A stretch of 64,000 bases of DNA from assembly GCA_023374025.1 (NCBI GenBank), contig SIJG01000048.1, positions 708,646-772,645 of the forward strand, in the 5' to 3' direction. Under the pieces are notes generated by a model, which had not been told where the DNA came from, ran no database searches, and saw only the letters and a list, made by a program, of their open reading frames with translations. A program made the position numbers and the translations under genes. This DNA is from Heterodera schachtii. Lineage: Eukaryota > Nematoda > Chromadorea > Rhabditida > Heteroderidae. Positions 12,340 through 24,450 of this stretch are shown here, piece after piece; the first letter of the stretch is position 1; each line of letters starts with the position of its first letter.

Positions 12340-14184
12340 TGGTGAATTGTCCTCAGTATTTTATGTAACAACAATTGCGTTCGAACCATACCCGGGACGA
12401 AAATTTTGTTTTTGGCGTTTAACGGGACGGCATTTGCATTAGTTGCAGGTATTATGGAATTTTGAGACCCTTGGCCTTGAAAATTTACTTCTTGTCTCGG
12501 TTTGTTACTCTGTGCCCTTTTGTTACCAAAATTTCGGTTTTGCTGATTGCGTGGGTACCGATTAAAATTCTGATTCACTGGAAAATTTCGTCCTCCAAAA
12601 TTGTTTCCGTAAGAATGACTCGGTGGCCCCGTTCTTTCAAAATATTTTGACTGTGGCTGGTAAGAATTTTGAAAATTCCTTTGACCAAAATAACGACCTT
12701 GTTCGTTTTGGTATGAGATTTGGTTCGCGTTTGGTAATTGGAATGGATTCTGTGAATTTCGGATTTGAACCGAACGTCCCTCAGTTTTTTCTTCCACCAA
12801 ACTAAGACGAATAGCGACCATTAAAAGTTCATCGTATGTTTGGGACGGTTTTGATTGACATTCCAAAAATTTTGCGATGTTTGTGTCGTTAATGTTAAGA
12901 ACGAAAAATTTTTTGGAAATTTCGTCTCTTTGTGCCTCCCTTAAACCAACATGAGCACAATTTACGAGTCTTTGAATTCTTTCCCCAAATTTCATAACAC
13001 TTTCGCCTTCCTTCCGTTTTCCCGTCTGCGTAAGTTCCTGAAAAGCACTTGCTTCCTTTAATCCGTCTCCCTCAATGTCGACATTATTTCCATTTTTATC
13101 GTCTCGAATGGCGCGGTATTTCCAAATTTACTCAGTGCCATGTTAAGCGCCCTCAGAGCTTTTCCCTTCAATTTCGTTTTCAACATTTCCAGCTTTTTTT
13201 CATGTCGCCACTCTCCAACACACATTTCAACAGTCAGGAAGAAATAATTGATTTTGTCACTTCCTTCCGTTCCGTTCAAAATTGGGATTTCTCTCATTGT
13301 GTTTGCATATTGGTTGGAGAGTGTGACTTTGTGTAATTCCATAATAATGTCCGGGATGGTAATGGTTTGGGCAGGGAAGGCTTGGTTTTGGTAAACGGGG
13401 GGATTCATCTGTGAATAAACCATTTCGGGATTTTGTTGGAAATTTCTTGGATTCGGAAATTGGCCATGATTGTGTCGATTTTCATTTTCGGAGAATTGCA
13501 GGTTTAATGGAGGCACAAAATTCGAATTTGCCTCTTGTCGGGACAAATGTTAGTACATCCGAGCATCTCGAGCCGAGTATTGCTCGTTTTGTTGATTGGC
13601 GAATTGTGAATGCATTCGGTGATTTGAGTCCCGAACCGGAAACTCGTTTCGATTTGGCCGTTCACTGTTTCGGTTAAGCTCTGAATTCACAAGCACGCGA
13701 GGGTTATGAAAATTTTGAGCGGGATTTTGACTGTTATAATTGAATCGGTTCTGAACAAGATCCCGATTTTGCATTTCCCGGGGAAAATTCACAAAATAGT
13801 TGCCCCCTTCTTGAAAAGAAATGTGCGGTGAAATTGGAGTTGACGCCGCACGGGGGTTTCCAATGTTTTGCTCATTCCCGCCGAAAAAATTTATGACAGG
13901 GTTCAGAGGGACTGCGAGCTGCTGTCCATGGTTCGAGTTTTGAGGAATTGACTGATTTTGTGCGGGGGCCGGAAAGGCTGATTTTCGAGGGGCTGGGAAA
14001 AATTTCCGTGCGCATTGTTTGGTTGCACAATCGCATGAGTGTTTTCGTTTAATTGCTGTCCAGAATTTCTTAAATTTCCCAAATTTTGAGACCATTGTGA
14101 TGAACCTGACTCCTGCTCCATATAATTCACGGGTACACGGCGGCGGAAGTTGTAATGTCGTTGATTAATATTACCACTGTCCAT
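12336..14184 (-). pseudogene. Gag polyprotein remnant
   Basis: Several minus-strand frames follow one another (14184-13903, 14095-13550, 13546-13058 and 12995-12336). The N-terminal part is Asn/Gln/Pro-rich and looks disordered. The middle part is capsid-like, with IPILNGTEGSDKINYFF and LKTKLKGKALRALNM, a spacing usual for Ty3/Gypsy capsid. The C-terminal part, rich in RNF and QN, is probably nucleic-acid binding. I see no CCHC zinc knuckle. At least three frame changes or stops break the protein. The start at 14184 is the first Met of the least-broken frame. Confidence 0.7.
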
Positions 14185-14620
14185 TCATTTTACTGCAAAA
14201 TGGAGTAAAACCTGAAAAATTTGAGTCAAGACTTTTCGAAATTAACACCCAGTTAAATGATTTTATCCGCGTCAACTTCTTAAAAACGCTGTCCAAACGG
14301 ATGGGTTTACGTCGTAACCCAGGAGCGCCAAGTCGTACTTCTCCGGGTTTGGGATGGAAATGCTGGGGTCAGACTGATTGTGTTCGGTCAATTGGTGAGG
14401 GAAATGGGAGTGGTCAGGTAATAAAAACTCAGAAACACAATTACGGGGACAAGATAAAGGCTTAGTCAAGATTTAACGAAGCTGAAGGGTAGCGAAGAGA
14501 GAATGAAGAGATTGTTGTCTTACAAATTGGCGGCACTTCGTAGTCAAAAGTCGTCTGCCGATAAACACTGTTGACCAAAGCAAATTAAGGCGATTGGAGA
14601 ACAATTTATTTTTAAAACAC
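14185..14620 (-). other. Possible leader of the 10.8-14.2 kb element
   Basis: This GC-elevated stretch is continuous with the element. On the minus strand it contains TGGCGCTCCTGGGTTA near 14310-14330, which begins with TGGCG like a tRNA-primed binding site. Another LTR-edge-like motif (TGTTGACC) occurs at about 14569. Neither is confirmed by a second LTR, so the 5' boundary is undecided. Confidence 0.3.
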
Positions 14621-17600
14621 GGAGAGAGCAAAAGACAAAGAAACGGAGAATATCAAGAACTAATTAATGACGAACACAAAACATCAAAACGAATATGAAA
14701 TTTAAACATAAAAATAAACGCGAAAAGTCATCGTTTTAAATAATTAAATTGTCATTCCCAGTACGATATAAATTTTTACGATACAAATTTAAAACAAAAA
14801 AAAAACACGTATTAAACTACTTAAAAATATTTACTAAAAAGAATAAAAAAAATATAAATAAATTGCTAAGAAATTTAGCCGGAACTTATTAAATCTAATC
14901 CATTCAAATAAATAATTAAAGAATTATTTGACAATGAAAATGGAAATTTATATTTGACACCAAGATAATAAAAATATTCTTACAATAATATTCTCTAGAA
15001 ACTAATAGAAGAAATAAGCTGTCAAAAAATGTGGTGAACACAATCTTTCATTTATTATTGTTCATTAATATTAAATGTTAAAACACTTCTATTGAACAAT
15101 CAAAAACAGTTTATGGACTAGAAATTCAAATAATAACAAATAATAATCTTCTTGTTAAATTAAATTTTCATAAAATTATTATTATAAATTAATAAATAAT
15201 TCAACTATTTATAATGCCAGATGTGATCAGCATATTAACAAATAAACCTTACGAATACATTTAAATCAAATGAGAAAAAATTAAAGAAAAAAAAAGGTAA
15301 AGGTGATATTATTTTAAATAAAATTATATTTTTGCAAATTACTATTTAAATGGCCGCGACCAGAAGAATACATACCATACACATCAGCGAGTGCAAGTTT
15401 AAAAAACAAAGAAAATAAAAATAAAAGTAGATAAGAAAAAACGGCAACCTCGAAAATAAAAACACTTTGAAAAAAAAATTAGTTGGAAGATTAAATAAGA
15501 AAATTGTTAAAATAATATTTTCTACGCAACAGAAAAATACTAACCGATAAATGACTAATAAAATAAATTAAGTTAATGAAAAATTAAAAATAATAATTAA
15601 ATGTTTTATTATTTAAAATTTTTTGAAAATTCTTTAAACAATACAAAGAAATAAAATTATAAATTATTTTAAGCATATTAGTAATATTAAAAAAAGTTCT
15701 TATGAAAACAGCTAAAATAAAATATTTCTTATTTATTCAACAAAAATATCTTCGGTCGGCGCTACTTCTACATCAATCGTCGAGAATAATTGATAAATTA
15801 TATGATAAAAAAATTTTGCGATGAATTATTTAAATCAAATAATAATAGTTCTATAAAAGGGGAATTTTTTTTTATTTTTTTGAAAAAATTGTAGAGAGAA
15901 AAAGCATTAAAATAATTCATAGACACATTAATATAAAGAATTTTAAAGACGCATAAAGAATGTGATCGAATTTGTTTTCAATATGAGGGGGTAAATAATT
16001 TTTGATACCCAAATTTTAAAATATTTAAAAAATTGAAAAATTGGATCACATTAAATTTAAATTTAAAATATTAAACAAATAAATAAGGATGAAAATAATT
16101 ATGCTGTTGAAATTCACCCTACATAATTCGATGCTCATAATAATATAATTCAGTAAATTTATTTGGCTGAACTTATGAATTAATGAGTATTGATAATGTA
16201 AATTACATTTATTTAATATTTTCAAAAGGAAAATATTTTGCATAAAATTTTAAAAAATATGAACTACATAAATACTGTAATAAATCAAAAGTTAAACAAC
16301 AAAACGCCAGTCTTCCAGCTTTCCAACGAAAGTCGACAAGAATATTTAATAAATCATCTAATAAAATAAATTAATTACATTTTTAAACATTACAATATTA
16401 AAAGATACAATATTGTAGATTTATAATTATGTCCATTTTTCAACTATTCGTCAAACAAGAAGAAAATAAAAAATGATTGAAAAAAATAAAAGAAAAATTT
16501 ATTAAAATATTATTTAAAAAGTTTTTTAATTAGTAGTAATTCAAATTAAATAATTATTCTACGCTGTAAAATTTAAATAATAATAAAATAAAATATAAAA
16601 TATCTTAAACGAAATTGAATACAAAAAGTTTAATTAATATTCAGAATTATAATGTAATTAAATAATATTTGATTTTTCTTAAATTGATCGATTCATATTT
16701 TTAAAATTTAGAATAATTCTAACAGAAAAATAAATTCACAAATAATTCAAACGATTTAATAAACTAAAAAGTGAAAAACTTAATTATTTATTTAATTTTT
16801 ATTTTTTGGACAGCATAATTGAGGCTTAATTAACTTATTCATATTTTAATTTATATATTTTTTAGTTTTGCATTCGAAGCTTAATAACATTGAACAAGAT
16901 GATAAAAACATAATGTTAAATTTAAATAAGAAATAAAGGGTTTACGAAGTTTATAATATAATTAAAAATTATAATATAAATAAATATTTTAATTTCATTT
17001 AAAAATTGTTTAGGGAGCTGAAGGACATTCACAAAACAGAAAAAAAATTACCCATAGTTTCCTATGCACATTGTCAAGTAATAAAATTTTTTTTATTTAA
17101 CTATAAATAATAAAAAATAATTGTCTACTCGTATATTGTTGTTATTTATTATAGTATTTGGAATTCATAAAAATTAAATATTTTTGTTGTTGCGATTGAT
17201 GCAAATTTCTCTTTCATTCATTAACTTATTTATTTTATTGTTATAAATATTAATAATTAGATATATTATGAATTACCATTGAACGCACATTCTCATTTCA
17301 AAATACATATAAAATATATAACCAGGATTAATTAATTGAATTAACGTAATAAATATAAAACAATGTTTAAAGCATTGATTTTTAAGAAAAAAAATCAGTT
17401 GAAATTATTACACCAAAAATAATAATTTTAATTTTCTACACTAAAAAATACGAAAATATATTAGAGGTGAATTATATGGAGCATTATATTGATTTAATGT
17501 ACTCGCCTATTAAATTATACTGAGTTATTTAAAAATATTAAGGTTGGTTTAGGATGTTTAAAGAATGATTTTTTAAATATTGTTAATTAAAGAAATTAAA

Positions 17601-20600
17601 AGAATACTCTAAAAATGAATAACTTTTTTTAAACTTCATGAAAATTTTTCGAAGAAATTTAAAATTTTCTAATTTAACAATATAGAAAATTTAAATGTTC
17701 GTAAACCTTTTAAAATAGATCTTGAATTTTTCAAGAATTTTTAGGGAGGAGGACACTTTTAAGAAACGCGCAACCCCATTTTGTCAGTTTTAAGAAACGC
17801 ACTAGTCATTCTTTTTTTTGTCGCAATTTATGCAAGAGTTTTTTTTTGAGGGTTTTCCTAAAAATAATTATTAAAATGATACGAATTTTTATAATCAATT
17901 ATTCAAAAATGTAAACTAAACAAATGAAAATTAAATGAATAAAAAAAATATACATAAATATAATTAAAAATTATTTTAATAAAAATTAAACAAAATCAGC
18001 CTTACGAAGAAAGCAATTAAAAAACAAAAACAATCAATCAAATAGCACAATAATAATTACAGGAAATTAATAAATATAGTAATGAATATGTAAGTGACTA
18101 TCGTCATGAATTCATATTTCAAATTGAATTAGCAATATTAATAAGAGATAAATATGACTAATTAAAAAGAATTTAAAAAGTAAAAAAGTACCTTATGATT
18201 TTATAAATGATATAAATAATTTTAAGCATTTTTTGAAATAAATAAATATACACAAAAAATATTATCTGATTTATTTAGTAAAATAGAAATATTCTATTTT
18301 AATTCATTTTATATAATTATAAATATCATATATAGATAAATTATTTGTTAATTAAAGTTACTTATTTTTACTATCATGCAAAATAAATTCAAAAAATATA
18401 TAACTTATAACTCAAAAAATGAAATGATTACCCCGCAGTGCGGCAGAAAAATACGTGTACGGGACTATTTAAATATAAATGACCTTAAATTAATTATTTA
18501 GACCAATAAGTCATGATAATACATATAATATGAATTTTTGATAATAAAAATTGAGTTCATCCTTTTAAAATGATAAATAAAATATAGTGCATTCATAATT
18601 ATTTTTAACAAATTATGCAATTTGTGGACATGATATTTTTATTAAAAATTAATTTAATAATAAATTCAGAAATTATTGACATAATTATTTAGATGGTTTT
18701 TTATAAATATGAGAATATTTAAAAGTATCAAAAATTTATATAATGATAAAGGATTACAATATTTTAATGGACTAATCCCTGAAAAGTTTGTCTTGAATTT
18801 TTAAAATCAAAGTCTACGGGACTATTCTAATTAAATAATCTAAATTATTATTTAATGTTCGATTATTTATAAAAGTTATTACAATCGATCTAAAAAAGAT
18901 TATTATTAAAATGGAGAAATCAATTAACGGCAAACAAATAAATTTGAATAATCGAATTTATTAATTAAAATTATCTTTATACGTAATGGAATAGAAACAA
19001 TGATAACTAAAAGAAACTTTATGACAAATAAAATAAAGCTACAAGAATTATAGATAAGAGCATTTTATTTATTTTTTAATTTTTCGATGAAAAAAATAAA
19101 TTTATAGTTGCAAAAATAAAAGTGCAAAAAAAGCACCATCGGATTCAACCAAAGACACTTAAAACTATATTTTAAATTTTTATTTTTGCCAAAATTACAA
19201 TTTTTATACAACTCTGTTAAAAAATCTGTTTCTAATAAAGGCTATAGAAAGATGCCAAAGATATTTTACTTTATTACAGTTAATGTTTACAAGATTTCAA
19301 AAAAAAATATTATATTACCTTAGAATATTTTGCGTATCTATAAAAAATATTACTCAGAATCAAACTATGAAAAATTGAAAAAATAATTTCATATATTAAC
19401 ACAAAAATATGTCAAAGATTTGACAAGTAAAATTTAAAAATGTCAATCATTCAAAGAAGAAAACTTGCCCGTATTTTGACATTATGTTCAAATTTAAGAG
19501 AATTTTCTCGAAAATATAAAAAAGATAAAGTTTAATAAATTAATAATTTAATTTAAATTAAGCCCCAAAACTGATAATTGCGAATTAATTTACTATGAAA
19601 TTTTTATTTAGATTTTATAGTTTTTACGAAAATAAACTGATATCATTATAAAATATTGGATACAAAAATAATAAATAAATGGTTGCAATAAAAGATAAAT
19701 GAATTATACTTTAAATTAAAAAATTATTAAAGCATTATACAAAAAATAATGAAATAGCCCAATAAAAATAACAGCAAAACTATCGAAATGGTTCAAAACA
19801 ACTCACGACCATTAGCAAAGATTATTAAAATAGAGAATAGATAACCATAAATGTTTAAACAGATTTAATATGGTATTAGCAACATAAATAAATTTCAAAA
19901 TCATTAAATATCTAAGAAATGTTACTAAAATAATTACCAAATAAGGCCAAAAAGGCGAAAACAAAATTAAATAATATTAATTTATTAATAATTGAATTCA
20001 AGAAATAACAGAACAATATTTATTACAAAAATAATAAGCATTTAGTATACAAAAGGATCGAAGATAATAATCAAAAAATAATACTAAATTGTCATTATTT
20101 GCCTTAGATCCTTTTCAATTCGAAATTGAACAAATATTTGAAATGCATTCAGCAATTATTCTTAAACAAAAAAATGCTAAAAATAAATAAGATTCCAATA
20201 TTAAATTAAGAAATACAACAATATTTAAAAATTTTAAAATTTTTTAAAATTATCTTTATCCAAAAACAATAAAAAAAATAATAAAGGGCATAGTCAAATA
20301 TTATTGTATTATGAAACTTTTACAAAATCAAGCATTAAAACATTTATTACGAATAAATAATAATTTGTGTTTTGCCGAACTTGGTCAGCTTTAGATCCTT
20401 GACCTAGCGACTAATAATACCAAATGGGCAATATTTGTTTTGTGAACTGATCAGACATGCAAACATGTGACTTGATACAAAAAAATAAAATTAAACACAT
20501 TGCTTAGAAAACAGTGTAAATAATAAAGAATATAGTCAACTATACCAAATAATAATAAAAATAATTATAAACCTAGACAATCAGAAACTAATAATAATTT

Positions 20601-21159
20601 AAAGAATAATTAAATCTTCAATTAATTTGCGACATGAAAAAATGGATTTGACTTGACAAGATTCCCAAAATTCATCTTGAATTCAAGGCTAAAAAAAATT
20701 TGTTTGTAAAAAAACGCAATTTTGTTTTTAGCACATTATAAAAATTAAAAATTCGAATTATATATACACATTATGAAAACTAATGTTTTTTGCAATTGAC
20801 TAAAAAACTCTACTTAACCATTGATTTGATGTTATAAAGTCAATTTTGAATTTATACACAACTTTTAGTATGTTTTTGAGGGTTACTTTTAAATCAAATA
20901 TTTAATTATTTAATTTTGTAATATTTCTATAATTCTAAAATTTAAATTCTTTGTAAAATTTTATTTTTGCAAGAATTTGGAGAAAAAAATGTATTGATCA
21001 CGAATCTGAATTAAGATATTGAAAATCAATATTTTTAAACGACTATGTCGCGATTGCCCTTCGCGAAAATCAAATAATTTGATTTTGCAATTGTGCACAA
21101 ATTGTGCAAAATTGAATTGGCCCCAAAAACCAAAAACCAAATTAAACAATTTTCAAATT
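14621..21159. other. AT-rich DNA, no supported gene
   Basis: About 6.5 kb dominated by A/T runs, with no open frame above about 65 codons and no recognised motif. Slightly richer patches near 15350, 17740-17830 (TTTTAAGAAACGC twice), 18425 and 20385-20460 remain unexplained. Confidence 0.65.
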
Positions 21160-21291
21160 TGGGGCCAATGTTCGATTGAGTGACATTCCTCCCCCAATCC
21201 TTATCATCGGCTGTCACTCCCCCCAGCAATTTTCCGTTCCTCCCGCCTTATCAGCTTCAACTCGCCCATTCTCTCCCCACTTTTTGGCCAA

Positions 21292-21299
21292 TATAAATA
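21292..21299 (+). promoter_or_regulatory. TATA-like box
   Basis: TATAAATA within GGCCAATATAAATAAG, in the GC-elevated island. It would place a start site around 21325. The transcript it would serve is unknown, and it is about 380 bp upstream of the SL1 match, too far to be a normal promoter for it. Confidence 0.25.
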
Positions 21300-21370
21300 A
21301 GTGCTCAACACCAGCACTTCATCAACACACCAATCATCAGCAGCACACCAAAGTGCTGCTTCACCTCCCC

Positions 21371-21389
21371 TCTCTCTCTCTCTCTCTCT
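21371..21389. repeat. (TC)n microsatellite
   Basis: Nine to ten uninterrupted TC repeats inside the C-rich island. Confidence 0.9.
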
Positions 21390-21674
21390 TCCTCTCGCCC
21401 CCCACAATTGTCCACAAGCGCCCCGTTCACCGATCAATCACCAACACAGCGCCCCCCAAGCCATTCCATGCATTGATTAAGCCCCCTCACACATTTCCGT
21501 TGTTGTACTGCTCCAACTCCTTGCTCTCCCAATTTCCCCCATTTTGACCAATTTCAATGCGATCTTTTTGTGATGGGCTAATAGGGCCAAATTGTTCACA
21601 TTTTTTACTTTGTGGCCCATTTGGCCGATTTTGCCCCCCTCAATTGTCCTCCCCCATTGCTCACCAATTTCAAT

Positions 21675-21820
21675 GGTTTAATTACCCAAGTTTGAGATAA
21701 AATTTGGTGGTAATTTTCTGTGCTTTTTGCGGCCCATTCCGACCATAGTCCCGTCTCGATCGCCCCCAGCCCCTTTGTGCTCTCCCCCAATTTGTTGAAA
21801 GTCCTGCACCCAAGTGCAGG
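21675..21820 (+). ncRNA. SL1 spliced leader RNA-like locus, damaged donor
   Basis: Positions 21675-21696 match the nematode SL1 leader exactly over 22 nt. The leader RNA donates this exon to the 5' ends of mRNAs by trans-splicing. The next bases should start with the donor GT, but here they read ATAAAATTTGG, so the first intron base appears to be A instead of G. The match extends beyond the leader in structure. CCAAGTTT (21686-21693) pairs with AAATTTGG just downstream, with one G-T wobble, and AATTACC pairs with GGTAATT outside it. This resembles the first stem-loop of known SL1 RNAs. Further on, an Sm-like AATTTGTTG (21789-21797) precedes a perfect hairpin at 21803-21820 (CCTGCAC, loop CCAA, GTGCAGG). 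A length near 146 nt would exceed the usual ~100, so the 3' limit is a guess. It is probably a pseudogene or divergent copy. Confidence 0.6.
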
Positions 21821-22103
21821 CATTGTCGGACTCCACCGCGCCCACACCCGCACACAACAGGAGTTCGGACAACTAGAATAATAAATAAATCATCTTCATA
21901 ATAAAATAAAAGTCGAATAATTAATCAAAAAATAAAACTGATGTTTTATTATTTTATAAATTTTGATATCTCTTTCGAATCAATAAATAAAATTATTAAT
22001 TACTCTAAGATTAAAATTCTCAAAATAAATCAAAAATGTTATATTAAAAAATGAAAACTCTCTCATAATAAATTATTATTTATTTAACAAAAATATAGAA
22101 CAA

Positions 22104-22200
22104 CTAATTTACAATCAAATTTATGCGAATTTGAGCAGCTACAGCATAATATCCCTTTTGATATCTCATCAGAGCAAATTCATCGCGATCCCGAAAAGCT
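22104..22200 (-). CDS. Possible terminal exon of unknown gene
   Basis: On the minus strand an acceptor-like TTTATAG is followed by 97 nt with one clean frame ending in TAG. It encodes 31 residues with a well-mixed composition: FRDRDEFALMRYQKGYYAV then AAQIRINLIVN. This is unlike the Lys/Asn/Ile/Phe bias of random frames in this window. I do not recognise the family. No upstream exon with a matching splice phase was found; GC-richer sequence at 22300-22450 is open in several frames but does not join in phase. It could be the last exon of a gene or a relic. Confidence 0.3.
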
Positions 22201-22299
22201 CTATAAATTAAAAAATGGAAAATATTAATTAAGGAAAATTTAATTAATTCCTGCTAGAATAACTTTTTATATTACTAAATCTAAAAAGTCGTACTATTG

Positions 22300-22450
22300 T
22301 TAAGATTGGTGTTTGTCCCCGAACCTAGGGGAGGAAAAGTCGGACATTGGGGAGGAAATTCAACGACAAAATTAGTCGGGGATGGCCGGAGGAAATACAG
22401 AAAATGTCGAGGAGCAAAACCCTCGTCTGGAAGTAAATTTTCATTGAAAA
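22300..22450. other. GC-richer patch, unresolved
   Basis: About 150 bp, G/A-rich on the plus strand, with open frames on both strands. The minus frame reads through LPDEGFAPRHFLYF, and the plus frame is strongly basic. Without a homologue I cannot choose between an exon and a repeat fragment. Confidence 0.3.
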
Positions 22451-23567
22451 CCAAGAAAAAGAAATGAGAAATTTTGGCAATTCTGCGGAAATTAATTTAC
22501 AAGTTTAAAATTGACTATTGAATTCATTTTTGTTATTATTTTTGGATGAAATTTGTGGGTTTAATAGCGTTTTGTCAATATCTTATTAATGAAAAATATT
22601 TTTTAAAAAATTTTACAAATCGAAAACATAAATTAAATTAATATTGGCTAGAAATAACAACAATGAAAGAAAAGGACGAGCATATGAAATGTAAAAAAAT
22701 ATGAAAATACAATCAATTAAAATCTTAGGGCAAAACGTTCAAATATTTTAATGAATTTATTTTATTTAAACATTTTATCATGAAAATTTTTTGATAAAAT
22801 GAAAATCATTACTAATTATTACCATTTAATTTTGGGAAATCTATATAAATTAATTTAAATCCTTTATAAACTGATACATAAAAATTAAAATTTTTTAAAT
22901 TAAGCCTGGGCAACTTTTGGAAATAAATATTAAACTTTAAATTCTAATAATAATAGAAAAAGTAATACAAAAAATTACCTAAAAAGAATAAAAGCGATAA
23001 AGCAATTTCATAAAAATTTTTTGTAAATATACTATCATTTAATTAATTAAAAAAATTAGTCGTGAGAATACTCAAAATAATCTATGTTATTATAAAGGAT
23101 GGTTGTTATAATTAATTGAATTTATAATAAAGCAAAAATTGGAAAACCAAACCAATGCTAACTTGTCAATCCGAAAATTTACAATATTTAGACAGCATGA
23201 AAATATTATTTTGAACCCAATAAAAACAACTATCAGTAAAAAGCATGTATAAAATCTTTGCCAAAAAAAAAGTTTAATATAAAACGAGATCAATTTCATT
23301 GCTTTTATCGTGCTTTTATAGGATTTATAAAAGCGAGAATGTTGATTAGAATTTTATTAGAACTAAATGATTTTACAGCTAATATAAATTGAAATTTCAG
23401 CAAATTCCTTTTCAAAAAGGCTGATTTTATTAAAGTAAAAATTTTAATGAAACAATTCAAAAATATTGATGAACTAAAAAATAATTGAAATTGAGCGCAA
23501 TAATGAAGTTGTTAGTATTGAGTTATGGTGACATTTTTTATACCATTTCGACTCATTCTTATGTTGA
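22451..23567. other. AT-rich spacer
   Basis: Nothing recognised. Confidence 0.6.
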
Positions 23568-23650
23568 CAAATCTGTTAGCAAATTGCATTAAAAATTATA
23601 AAAAAAAAAAAAAAAATTTCCAGTCAGCGCCTATCGGGACCAAAGCTGGG
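23568..23650 (+). repeat. GCCTATCGGGACC repeat family, copy 1
   Basis: Carries the family's AT-rich leader (ACAAATCTGTTAGCAAATTG, then CATTAAAAATTA) and the GC-rich block GCGCCTATCGGGACC. A poly-A run interrupts it. Related copies occur at 23765, 24290, 27545 and 61493. Confidence 0.6.
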
Positions 23651-23764
23651 ACCGCGCCGTGATGCGCGATGTGCGATTCGCGGCATTTTTTTTGCGCGAT
23701 CCGTCGCGGTAAAAAAGCGTTTTTTAAAGGCAAAACAAGTCGTTGCTTGGCTTTTAATTGCAAA
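23651..23764 (+). other. GCGCGAT-rich linker
   Basis: Links two repeat copies. It contains several GCGCGAT/TGCGAT motifs, also seen at 24300-24370. Confidence 0.4.
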
Positions 23765-23910
23765 AATTTGGTAATTTTTTCGACAAAATTTTTAAGCATT
23801 CGCATAAAAATTACAAAAATTTTCCGGTGGCGCCTATCGGCACCGCCGGACCCCCTCCCCTCGCTCATTTCCCAAAAGTTTTTTGGAAAAAGGCGCCGTA
23901 AAAAAATTGT
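23765..23910 (+). repeat. GCCTATCGGGACC repeat family, copy 2
   Basis: Has the AT-rich leader followed by CCGGTGGCGCCTATCGGCAC and CGCCGG, which is partly self-complementary. The tail CCAAAAGTTTTTTGGAAAAA with GGCGCCG matches the copy at 24378-24450. Open frames across it are not supported as genes. Confidence 0.65.
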
Positions 23911-24289
23911 TAAAAATCATTTCTGATCCCAAATGCACTGAAATTTACGAATTGCTTATTTTTTCCCCAAAATTGTAAATTCGATAATGGGAGGTGAAAA
24001 TTATATTATTTAATCACTATAATCGAATAAATTGTAAAATAACTGATTTGAAACAATTTAGCAAAATATCCTGATTTTAGACCCTAAAATCTGATTTTTT
24101 GGCCATGATGGTCTGATTTTTAAAAATTTTCGATCACACCCCTATTTTAGATGACTGGAACCCTTTCAGTAATTTTGAAACTAACCCACCCCCCCCCCAT
24201 TCAGTTCCATTGCAAATTTTGGTATATACCGTGATTTAACTAATTTTTTTATAAGAAAATAAAATTTTTTTTTTAATGATTTAAAGAAT

Positions 24290-24450
24290 TGGAAAAAATT
24301 TAATATGCGCGGTGCGCGGCCGCGGTTTTTTTTTGCGCGATGCGCGGCCGCGGTTTTTTTTCTGTGCGCGCCCCACCCCTGATCGGGACCGCCGGTCCCA
24401 TTGTTAACCAAAAGTTTTGTTTGAAAAAGCACCGCAAAGAAAAGTGTTGT
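24290..24450. repeat. GCGC-rich repeat, copy 3
   Basis: Holds two near-identical units of GCGCGGCCGCGG followed by poly-T, then CACCCCTGATCGGGACCGCC. The part from 24378 is homologous to 23835-23910. On the minus strand CAGGGGTGGGG resembles a hAT-type terminus, but no partner end was found. Confidence 0.55.

Larger units (their letters stand above)
10804..14184 (-). mobile_element. Degenerate Ty3/Gypsy-like element, minus strand
   Basis: Read on the minus strand, the order is gag, aspartic protease, RT connection plus RNase H, then integrase, the Ty3/Gypsy order. The reading frame changes repeatedly, the reverse transcriptase palm and fingers are missing, and integrase stops after its second catalytic Asp. 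No paired LTRs were found. The higher GC content makes the whole block stand out from the flanks. It is a truncated, inactive copy, clearly different in sequence from the element at 44-48 kb. Confidence 0.85.
21160..21880. other. GC-elevated, C-rich island
   Basis: The composition changes sharply here: the plus strand is C-rich and T-rich, unlike the AT-rich flanks. The island holds a TATA-like box, a CT microsatellite and the SL1-like RNA locus. Open frames exist on both strands but none resembles a known protein, so I do not call a coding gene. Confidence 0.6.

Noticed and set aside
13049..13677. Plus-strand frames over the first Ty3/Gypsy gag
   Set aside because: Shadows of the minus-strand gag frames.
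21176..21547. 123-codon plus-strand frame rich in Pro, Ser, Leu and His
   Set aside because: Its composition follows from the C/T-rich DNA and a (TC)n run; there is no domain and the opposite strand is also open.
21688..21874. Minus-strand exon with acceptor TTCTAG and donor GGTAATTAAACC in the GC island
   Set aside because: The apparent donor is just the reverse complement of the SL1 leader, and the stem-loop pairing explains the sequence better; the frame has no recognisable family.
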